Source: Allodiplogaster sudhausi
Lineage: Eukaryota > Nematoda > Chromadorea > Rhabditida > Diplogasteridae
NCBI GenBank assembly: GCA_945643635.1
Contig: CALZFC010000026.1
Coordinates: forward strand, 652,501-716,500
Direction: 5' to 3'
DNA length: 64,000 bases
The position numbers and the translations under genes are program-made. The notes under the pieces are model-generated. The model made no database searches. It was not told the origin of the DNA and saw nothing but the letters and a program-made list of their open reading frames with translations. Below, piece by piece: positions 55,417-64,000 of this stretch (within the stretch, counting starts at the first letter, position 1; each line of letters starts with the position of its first letter).

Positions 55417-56327
55417 CTGACGTCTGTGACATGAAGAGCGTGGACGAGTCGGATGACTGCGCGTGTGCCCTTCACATCGACGACTTCGCCACGCTTGCGA
55501 AGATCGGAGCGTCCGGTTCGCGGGATGACCACGAGGATCTCGCTCAGCCTGTAAAGAAGAAGTATGGGAATTTTTTTAAAAATATTTTTGCTTAACGAAT
55601 TGACATATACTCCCTAAAAGTTTGTGCATTTTTCGTATACTTTGCATTTCTCCATTTTTCTCCTATACTTTGCACGATCAGCACCAACCTCTTCTCCCCT
55701 TTGATGCCCTGTCGACGAGCCTCATTATGCACATTATGTACACGCCGAGAGTACAATTCTGCCTTTCTATAGCCGTCCTTTCCCTCTCTCTCTCTCTCTC
55801 TGCCTCACATTATACATAAGCATTTGTCTCACAGAGAAGTCATAAACATTCAAAAGAAGAAAAAGTTGACGGACGCTCTTTGATGTCTTGAATGGAAGAA
55901 AAATATTACAGTACTCTTTTAATATTCTTGTTTTTTCTCCAACTTTGAAACAAACAAAAACCCTACTTTTTTTAATTGGCAATTAAAAAATAAAATGATC
56001 GTACCTCTTGCCGTCGTCCATGACACAGTCGGCCGACGTGATGACGAGGCGTGGCGAGATGACGGAGCCGCTGCAGGCGATCGCCTTCACGGAAGTGGGC
56101 GACGACGTCGCGAATACCTGGGAAACTTGGGTTGAACTCCGGGTTGAAAATCGGTAATCGGGGCATCATACTACTAGCCATTCTCGAACGGGAGACATGA
56201 ACAAGGTCGGAAACATATGTACCTTGACCAAGTAAGCGTGCTTCTCCCACTCCTCGGAGACGCCATCGAGAAGGGCGAATGAAGACGGCAGCAAAGTGAA
56301 GAAGAAGAGAACGACGAAGAGCCGCAT
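53139..56327 (-). CDS. Secreted S1-family serine protease homologue, catalytically inactive
   Basis: Nine minus-strand exons splice in phase to 379 aa: 56223-56327, 56005-56117, 55422-55548, 54431-54593, 54144-54259, 53883-54029, 53620-53700, 53468-53554 and 53139-53339. A signal peptide (MRLFVVLFFFTLLPSSFA) precedes a trypsin-like fold: CSGSVISPRLVITSADC (about residues 50-66) aligns with the CGGSLI...TAAHC block, but the catalytic His is Asp. The region where DIALL carries the catalytic Asp reads GTRAVIRLVHAL, without Asp. The GDSGGP block reads EDGGAP (about 209-214), with Gly for the catalytic Ser. CRIVGFK and FDLDTL fit the fold between them. A C-terminal extension of about 120 residues is acidic (DNHDDDEKETT) and ends SSNGDEE. 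I infer a non-enzymatic binding or regulatory role. The final exon acceptor is TCTTGAG after a GATTGATT repeat, which is weak. Confidence 0.75.
53726..53832 (-). repeat. (GA)n microsatellite in protease homologue intron 6
   Basis: GA on the plus strand, so CT in the sense of the transcript, between exons 6 and 7. Confidence 0.9.
54715..55415 (+). repeat. 700-bp compound (CT)n satellite in protease homologue intron 3
   Basis: CT runs interrupted by recurrent units of about 90-140 bp containing CTAACTCGCTCTCTTGCAATGTTCC or variants such as CTAAATCGTTCTCTTTCAATGTTCC. At least six such units recur between 54810 and 55310, so this is a tandem higher-order repeat and not only a dinucleotide run. 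It lies within an intron, in GA orientation relative to the gene. Confidence 0.85.
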
Positions 56328-56329
56328 CT

Positions 56330-56930
56330 TGCCAGCGCCGGTTTCCTGTCGCAATGGCAGAAGATTTCTCCTTCCCCTGTGGCAGACACGCTTATCATTT
56401 CTTCCATCTTTCTTTCTCTCTTTTTTCAGTTTGTAATCTATCCCATTTTTCATTCATCTCTTCTCTGTTTAACAATTCCCATGAAGATGCTTTATCATGA
56501 AGCCACGATCAAACAATTGTTTTTTGGTTTGGATGATGGAGCTATGACATGAGCAATCTCTGCTGCAAGTATTTTCAGATTGGATGTGATCAGTCAAATT
56601 TTTGTGAAGAAGTAATTTTTATTTTACAAAGCGATATTTGTTGCTCAATGAAGTCTTTGATGTTTTGATTTTGTTATTTTGGGAGACTACATTACGGTCA
56701 GGAGTATAAACTTTAAAGTGACGGCAGTGAACTGCTCTGATCATGGGCGTGAGCACAGGCAATAGTTGTTGACTTATGCAAATGATCTGCCTGGAAAATG
56801 CGGGCCTAAATGCAAAGAGCCTTCTGTGCCCTGCCTGGTACTGCCACGCGTGCTTGTGCCGTCTTTGTTCCTTTTGCCGCTGCCAGTTAAACATCCGAAC
56901 AAATTCACAGAGTTGACAGCAGGCCCGAGA
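56330..56930. other. Divergent intergenic region
   Basis: 600 bp between the starts of the protease homologue (minus) and the transporter (plus). No TATA box noticed. Confidence 0.4.
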
Positions 56931-56931
56931 G

Positions 56932-59900
56932 ATGACGATACGACCTGCTCTTTCTGGACCGATGAAGGCGCCCAATGAGTGAGAGTTGTCTTAATTTTAT
57001 AGTCTTCTTTTTTATTGAGCATTAAAAAAATTTTTGTTGTTAACCATGAGGGCAGATTTTGAATAATGTTAGATCGTTGCAAATTATTAATTATCTCCAT
57101 CTCTTCGTAGAAAATCTGACTGGACATCGATCACAATTGGCTCGCTTATCTGCTTTCTGACTGCTGTTCAGTTCTCGATCTACTTTTCTTCGCTATGGCC
57201 ATACTTCCAAGAGGTTTGCCATAAAGAGGCTGTCCATGGAGCTTATAAAATCAGTCGTACTTTGCTGTCCGCGTCTCTCTTATTTCATGCTCTTTTCTTG
57301 CGGATTACAGTACATTTTAAAGCCCTGGACAGCTTTGAACAAGAAAGCACAAATATTCCGGTTGAAGATGGATTCAACAGCCACGGAGACGTTCTTTGGC
57401 TACATCACTGCGATCTACTCGCTCGGACAGGGCCTTGCGTCGCCCGTCTTTGGCTACTGGTGTAATCGAATTGACCAGACCAAGATTCCGACACTTGTCG
57501 GCTTGATAATTATGGTGCGTCGTGTAATGTGCACAGGATTTATAAGCTAAAATCAATTTTGTGGACTAATTAATTTTGTTGACTAATTAGTTAACGTTTT
57601 TTCAGTCATTGGGCAACATTTTCTATATGATGATTCCATTTCGACTTTTGCCCGTAAAATACATGATGATGCTGTCACGCGGCACCATGGGCATAGGAGG
57701 AGGCGAGTTTATGTAGATCAATCTATCTTTATGTAGATCAATCTATCAAACCTTCTTATGTTGATAAGAAAATCAATTAATAGTAAATCGAGAGATGTTT
57801 TTGGATATTATGACAATTTATTATTGTGCGTATGTAGTAAATAATCAAAGCTGGCAAGAAAAAATTTCTGTTTTAAACTTTATTCATATGTAAATATATA
57901 ATAGGTATAATCGGCGTTTTACGAACGGCTGCCGTTACGGCGAGCACGCAAGCAGATAGATCGAGAGTCATGTCCATCACGAATGGAGCATTCGCACTCG
58001 GTCTTACGATTGGACCAGGTCAGCAGAGATTATGTGGTAAAAACCATAGCATTACAACTGAAATTCATACGACCACACTGTATCTAGAAAACAAATATAA
58101 ATATATGTGAATGGCGACATTTACGTTTAAAAAAAGTGATCCTGCAGCGATTCAATTTCTCTTCAATCCTCTTGGCTACCCTGGCATCACGATTGCGGAG
58201 CCACTTCGCATCAACATCTACAGCAGCCCAGCCATCTCTGGCTTCCTCACCAACATTGTGTGCATGGTTAGAAGAACGAGACGACGGCGGATATAGTACG
58301 TAACTTGAAAGTAAAGTTAACGAAATGTTTTCCTCACCAACATGGTGTGCATGGTTAGGTGGAGCAAGTCGATATAGAAAGTTGAATGTACAGTTAACAA
58401 AATGTTTTTTTTTCGTACAGATCCTCGTTGTCTTTGTCTACAAAGATTCTCGAGTCGGCATCTACACGATTGAGGAGATGGATAATGGTGAGTTTTCCAT
58501 GCACGGCGAGTGACAACTTTGTCAATTATATCTACTTCGAGAAACGAAGGAAATACCTGTTTTTATCCTTGAATAAGGAGAAAACGAGAGAGAGAGAGAG
58601 AGAAAGAGAATGAGAGAGAGAGAAAAAGAGAGAAAGAGAGAGAGAGAGAGAGAGGAAAAGAAGGAGCTGACTGATTTTTGTTATACGATATGAGTGATGC
58701 TTTTTCCATCTTGACTTTACGTAGATACAGTACTCGGAGTCTTTGCAGAGGATCACAAGCGCTTCTTCGCTCTCCCGAAATACGACAAGTTGGCCGCGTC
58801 CATTTGCATCCTGACTCGATTTGCGCAAATGTTTGTCGTCGCCATCCTCGAAACGTGCGATTTAGCTTCTCTTCCGTTTTCAGGCTCTAAGATTATATTT
58901 TAATTATGTAAAATGGAAAGAGAGTGTCTGAAGTGACAGTGAACAAGCTTCCAGAATTGAATCTTGTATTTATTATTAGGTTGTGGAAAACGTGTCTAAA
59001 GTAAGGGATAGAGAACAATCTTGCAGAATCAGCTCTCCCTTCGCGATGATCATGTTCAACTGGAGCAGAGAGACGACCGTGTACTGGATGGCCATTTTCC
59101 ATCTGGCTTTTGGCCTCTTTGGCTTCACTCTCTACGCCATCAATGTCATCTTCGATCTTGCTAAGAAGTTGGCTATTTTGAGTCGTACTTTTAAGTTGAT
59201 TTTCTTTCGAAACAACTTCTCAATCTATTTAATGTAGCGTAAACTGTCGCTTCCTTTGAAGCACAATGGAGCTTGAGAGGTGAGATTGAATGGAAAAAAA
59301 GGAAAAAAGAAGAAGAAAGAAATGAGTCTTATCAAAACGTGTGAATTTCCTTGCATCATGATAACTGAGTGCCCGATCTTCTAATTGAGGAATGAATAGA
59401 GAGAAAATAGGAATGAGTCTTAGTTTGAAAACGTGTAAAGTTTCCATGTATCATAATGATAACTGAGTGCCCTATCTTCTAATTGGAGAAAGAATTGAGA
59501 AAAAAGAAATGAGTCTTAGTTATAAAACATGTACAGTTTCCTTGTATCATGATAACTAATTGCCCGATACCGCTAATAGGCAGAATGAATAGAGAAAAAA
59601 AAGAAATGATTCTTATAAACAGTGAGTTTCCTGGTATAGTGATAACTGATGTCCGATGTTCTAATTGGAGATTGAATATGGTAAGAAAAAAAATGAGTCT
59701 TGGATAGTTTTCTGAGTTTCCTCATGATAACTAATTGGCAGAATGAATCAACGTGTCTGCTGTGTCATTGGCTGCGCGCTTCTTGTGCTCTTTCATCTTA
59801 TCACTTTCCCGTGGCCTTTCCTCACGGCCAAGATACACTATCAGGACGAGAGTTGTCAGTAGTCTTATGCATGTATCTAGGTTGTTCCATAATTCTGCGT

Positions 59901-59984
59901 TCACATGCACTTAGCATATAAAAGAGCGTGTTTCTTTATCTCTACACATACTTCTCTTTCTTTCTCTTCTCTCTCCCTCTATCT

Positions 59985-60025
<41 letters not shown>

Positions 60026-60110
60026 ATTTCTATCTCCATGTCTACCTCTTTATCTTTCTCATTCTCTATTTTTCTATCTCGTCATATCTCTCTCTCTCTC
60101 TCTCTTGCTC

Positions 60111-60141
<31 letters not shown>

Positions 60142-61706
60142 CTCACCCTCTCTCTCTCTCTCTTCCCAGTAGCCCTCAACGGCAGTGAGCCAACGGGCTG
60201 TCGTCGTAGCTTCGAGTGGTGCGCGGACGTGCCAGCGATCAGTCCCTATGTCTACGCCATCTCCTACTCCGTCCTGATCAGTGCCGGCTTCGCGCTCACC
60301 ACAGTCGCCATGTCCACGACGTTCTCGACGGTGATCGGACCGCGGAATCAGGTCAGGCCAGAGAAAAAGAAAAGATTCTTTCTTATGGCATGTATACTTC
60401 CGTCTTTTCACTTGGTTGCTGACCTGATGAGCTGTGAATAAGTAATTAATATAATTAACTATGTTAGCGATAAGAAGGGGACGAGTGGGGAGAGTAACTC
60501 TAACATATCAGTTAGCTTTCTGGTTTTGCTCTTCTTAGGAAGTAGGGATACCATATACATGAATGGATTTGTCCATCCCTTCTAACCATATAAGCATCAG
60601 AGATATCAAATCTTTTATCGCTCAGGGGACAATGCAAGGCTTGATGATGTTTGCCGGAAGCGTTGCTCGCCTTCTCGGCCCGATTATCATCTCGTATGTG
60701 TGTCTTTGTGATAGCAGCCATATTCCATCTTATTTCTCAGTTCTTGCCTCTTTTGACATCTAAATGGAAGAGAGAGAAAGAGAGAGCGAGAGAAGAGAGA
60801 AGAGAGAGAGAGAGCGAGAGAAGAGAGAGAGAAAGAGAGAAGAAGATAGATAGAAAGAGAGTGAGAGATATATGTATAGACAGAGAGACTGAGAAACAGA
60901 GAGAAAGAGAGAGAGATAGAGAGAGAGGAAGCAGAGGATGCATAATATGAATATAAACACATACGCAAGCCATATGTTAACATATCCGTGAGATTCTCTC
61001 CACCTCCTGCTCTTTTCGCTTCATATTCCTCTGTCTACGTTTCCAAAAGACGAAAAAGCAAACACAAAAGGGGCTAAAGAATTATTTGAATAGATGGCAT
61101 TCGAGAAATCAGAAAGCGTTAGAGAGAGAGCGAGAGAAAGAGCGAGAAAGAGAGAAATGTAGAGAGAGCAGAGAAGAGAGAGAAGAGAGAGAGAGAGCGA
61201 GAGAAAGAGCGAGAAAGAGAGAAATGAAGAGAGAGCAGAGAAGAGAGAAAAGAGAGAGAGAGAAAGAGAGAGAGAGATAGAGAGAGAGATCGAGAAGAGA
61301 TTCTTTTGCATACTTAGTAACTCGATGGATGTTGGGAATTATGTGAGATGACGTACATGAAGAATGTGTTTTTGTAAATCTGCGTTTATTTGAATGAGTA
61401 TGCATCATAAAAGCAAGCTATTTGAAGCAGCAAAGAGCTGATATGCGTATATACATATGTATGTACATGGAAATACTTTTTTAAACTAGATTGTTACTCG
61501 TGAAAACAAAACGTAAACATTGTCACAGGACACTGTTCACGGCGTTCGGGCCGCGGCTGCCGTGGATCTTGGAGATGATCGTGGCGGGCGGCACCGGACT
61601 CTTGTGGATCGTCTTCTACCAGCGCCTGGTGCCACTAAAGCTCGACTCCAATCTACGCGCTGGCGACTCGTTCAAGAACAAATTCGGCATGGTTTACAAG
61701 TTCTAG
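56932..61706 (+). CDS. Major facilitator superfamily transporter, MFSD8/CLN7-like
   Basis: Predicted lysosomal or endosomal 12-TM transporter. Thirteen exons splice in phase to about 501 aa: 56932-56978, 57111-57213, 57368-57514, 57606-57702, 57905-58018, 58148-58266, 58421-58487, 58725-58854, 59027-59167, 59742-59854, 60170-60351, 60626-60693 and 61529-61706. TM1 is WTSITIGSLICFLTAVQFSI, followed by FSSLWPYFQEMDSTATETFF and GYITAIYSLGQGLASPVFGY, the A-motif region typical of this MFS group. Exon 5 reads VLRTAAVTASTQADRSRVMS. Exon 9 has FNWSRETTVYWMAIFHLAFG; exons 12-13 have GTMQGLMMFAGSVARLLGPI and FGPRLPWILEMIVAG. The substrate is unknown. Intron 4 begins GC (57703), and a second in-frame ATG lies at 56962. 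Introns 7, 10 and 12 carry GA or CT microsatellites. Confidence 0.85.
58238..58420 (+). repeat. 90-bp tandem duplication across exon 6 end and intron 6
   Basis: TTCCTCACCAACATTGTGTGCATGGTTAG at the exon 6 end recurs near 58329 as TTCCTCACCAACATGGTGTGCATGGTTAG, followed each time by a related AAGTTAACGAAATGTTTT-like stretch. The second copy is intronic and includes a decoy donor. Confidence 0.75.
59935..60168 (+). repeat. (CT)n tract abutting an acceptor in the transporter gene
   Basis: CT-rich tract that serves as the extended polypyrimidine tract of the exon 11 acceptor. Confidence 0.9.
60760..61300 (-). repeat. Two (GA)n tracts in transporter intron 12
   Basis: Tracts at 60760-60932 and 61112-61290, both purine on the plus strand. 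Confidence 0.9.
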
Positions 61707-61709
61707 GAA

Positions 61710-62735
61710 AAGGAGCTAGCTCGAAAAGTATCTTGGAGATACTTTGTATAGTATGTCCAACTTTTGACTCTGATTTACTACTATGTATGTATTAATATGG
61801 CTGATGTTGGATGGCGTCGTGGAAACACACATTTTGAAGTGCCCCTCATAAGCCAGCCACTTACGGGAAGCTGCCTTCCGTATTCAGAGAAGCCACTCAC
61901 TTTCTCTGATGTCATGTCGATGGCGAAATTGATGTTACTATATCTAGACTTGTTCAGTTATATATAGTATATAACATATATGTACGTGTCTATTCGTTTA
62001 GTACGAGCGGTCTTTCTCCTTCTACTCTGCTGATGATAAAATTTCCCTTTACTATCTCTTTAGAATGCCAGTCATCTTCTATATGACGAATTCGCCCTTG
62101 ATGAAACTGCTAATGTTTTCCGCCCTTTATTACAGGAGAATGCATTTCTCTTCCCAATGCTGTAAATAGTATCTTCCCCTCCCCCCTCTCTGTCTCCTTT
62201 TCCTTTCTTTTCTCTCCCTCTCCTTTCACCTCTCTCTATCCCTCTTCTTCCCCCATCTCTCTCACTCTCACTCTTTCTCTTTCCTCAACGACAGGAGCAG
62301 CAAAAAGGAGTTGAAACTTCAAACATTTGTTTCAGTTTCAGCATAGTAGTCACACTTTGAGATCGGAATCAAAAAAATACCTGTTTGTATCCAGGAATTG
62401 GGAGAAAATGAGAGAAAGAGAGAAAGAAGGAGAAAAAGAGAAAAAAACAACGACGGAGCTGACTATTTTACATTATACGATATGAATGCTGCTTTTCCAT
62501 CTTGAGTTGTGGATGTTTCTTCAGAAAAAATATTAAATAAACATTCAAGTATGAGCAATTTAATCTCATAGATTCATGCATATCTATACTTATATATTAT
62601 TGTTTGACAAGACTTCCACTAATGTCTCGCATAAATCTGGCGAATACCACTTTGTATGCGGAAGCAGTTGCGACAATGAAAAGAGAAGGGGAAAACAAGA
62701 CTGTTAGAGTGGCAAAGTAGTCGATAAGAGCGAGA
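61710..62735. other. Transporter 3' flank, no gene seen
   Basis: 62450-62510 (GAGCTGACTATTTTACATTATACGATATGAATGCTGCTTTTCCATCTTGAGTT) resembles transporter intron 7 at 58665-58720 (GAGCTGACTGATTTTTGTTATACGATATGAGTGATGCTTTTTCCATCTTGAC). This indicates a partial duplicate of that intron with its GA tract. Confidence 0.5.
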
Positions 62736-62798
62736 GGAGGAAGAAAGAGAGAGAGAGACAGAGAGAGAGAGAGACAGAGAGAGCGAGGGATAGAGAGT

Positions 62799-62846
<48 letters not shown>

Positions 62847-63191
62847 GAAGGCAAAAGATGTGCATACGCACACAAAACACACGTATATACGAGATGGCGG
62901 CACCACATGGGACGTAAGAGGCCAGCCGTTTTCTCTTACTATGCCTTTCACTCTCTCTGTACCACGCTCTCTCATTCTCTCTCTCTGTCTCTATCTCTCT
63001 TTCTCGCTCTCTCTCTCCCTCTCTCTGTTCCTCGCTGTTCCCTCCCCTTTCTTCGATATGGTCCGACATGTGTGTCTGATTCCCTCCTCTCTCTCTGGCC
63101 TCTCGCTGCCAATGCGACAGCCACAACTCGAAGGAACGACGCACGCGGTAAACAGTCGGTGGTAGGCGAATAGAAAGCGAGAGAGAGAGCG

Positions 63192-63223
<32 letters not shown>

Positions 63224-63865
63224 AAGCGAGAGAGAGAGAAAGCGAGAGAGAGAGAGAGAGAAAGCGAGAGAGAGAGAGAGAGAGAGAGATAGCAAAATTT
63301 GGGGGAGTCGAAATTGAATGAATGAGGAAAAAGATAGCGGCCGGCTTCCCGGTCGTCTAGGGTTGTTCTCTGTGTTCACGTGTGTGTGTGTGTCTGCGAA
63401 AGAGATGCGGGAAGTGGATCCCTCTTCACTCTTCTTTGCTGCTCTCTTTCGATGTATGCTTCTTCTTTCTGCTAGCCTCTCTCTCTCTCAGTCTGAACAT
63501 CACAGATTGGCCTGGAGGGTCGCATTGCGTCTATGCTATGCCATACCACACTGCACAAAACGTAGAGAGCGAGAAAGCGAGAGAAAGAGAGAGAGAGAGA
63601 GCGATAGTGAGAGAGAGAGAGAAAAGAGAGAGAGAGAGAGAGCCTGCCAACAGCGGCACCCCGGCCTGGCCATTGCGGTCACGTCGCCCCTCCCCTACTG
63701 AACCATGCTTCTTCTCTTCGAGGCTGCACCCCGTCAACCCCGCTCGGTCCATTCGGGAGCAGTCTGTCTGTCTCTCTCTCTCTCTCTCTCGCTTTATCTC
63801 TCTTTCTCTCTCTTTCTTTCTCTCTTTCTTTCTCCCTCTCCTCTCTCTCGCTCTCTCTCCTCTGC
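62735..63865. repeat. Cluster of (GA)n and (CT)n microsatellites
   Basis: GA at 62735-62845, CT at 62938-63045, GA at 63169-63292, GA at 63565-63642 and CT at 63768-63862. Reading frames across them are low-complexity artefacts. The stretch 63900-63960 encodes HGKGKKKKGEKKLHIS after a CAG acceptor-like site and could be an exon of a gene running off the window, but nothing supports it further. Confidence 0.7.
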
Positions 63866-64000
63866 ACAACATTTCTATTGTTTTTTTTCTTAATTCACAA
63901 CAGGACCATGGCAAGGGGAAGAAGAAGAAGGGGGAGAAGAAGCTGCACATTTCCACTATATTATTTTTTTCTTCCTGCTAGTTAGTTATCCTGCTAATTC

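Noticed and set aside
54740..55434. Long open frames on both strands rich in Ser/Leu or Arg/Glu
   Set aside because: They are translations of CT/GA microsatellites with no start context or domain. The same applies to similar frames at 26062-26316, 36996-37338, 38079-38611, 44436-45080, 59905-60188, 60687-60983, 61021-61408 and 62597-63981.
62086..62100. GAATTCGCCCTT, identical to a common cloning-vector junction
   Set aside because: Only about 12 bases match and the flanks are ordinary AT-rich worm-like sequence; likely chance. Nothing else in the window looks like vector.

Overview
This window is nuclear DNA from a nematode. The evidence is short GT-AG introns with TTTCAG-type acceptors, isolated TTTCAG-like sites just upstream of start codons (the pattern of spliced-leader trans-splicing), and worm-typical families: astacin with EGF and CUB domains, transthyretin-like, ML-domain and S/T-rich membrane proteins. 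The species cannot be fixed from sequence alone. All gene models below were spliced by eye, and phase agreement across every junction was used as the main check.

Layout. 0-10 kb: a relic 3' exon, two dead non-LTR retrotransposon fragments, GGCC-rich repeats, and a probable type I membrane protein gene (7070-9845) with a TA-flanked inverted-repeat element in intron 1. 10.5-16.1 kb: a minus-strand LEA-like Ala/Gly repeat protein gene with a frameshift, and a TATA-driven astacin metalloprotease gene. 16.7-27.7 kb: a tandem array of six plus-strand RING-CH (MARCH-type) membrane E3 ligase genes. Only the fourth copy reads intact; each of the others has its own lesion. 28.3-34.3 kb: a complete 21-exon HYOU1/Grp170 ER chaperone gene. 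35.6-45.7 kb: a complete 17-exon V-ATPase subunit A gene (vha-13) whose 3.6 kb intron 12 holds an antisense six-exon four-TM gene. 46.5-51.8 kb: transthyretin-like gene (minus), ML-domain gene (plus), tRNA-Ile(AAU) and an ACOT13-like thioesterase gene (minus). 53.1-61.7 kb: a serine-protease homologue lacking all three catalytic residues (minus), divergently placed from an MFSD8/CLN7-like transporter gene (plus). 61.7-64 kb: mostly (CT)n/(GA)n microsatellites.

The genes do not form one pathway. Housekeeping genes (vha-13, HYOU1, thioesterase, tRNA) are complete and well spliced, while the accessory families are decaying or structurally changed. Points of most interest are the RING-CH array in decay, GGCC-rich elements with hAT-like ends and perfect 8-bp target duplications, the catalytically dead protease homologue, the nested antisense gene, two apparent GC-AG introns, and a strand bias of CT microsatellites in vha-13 introns.
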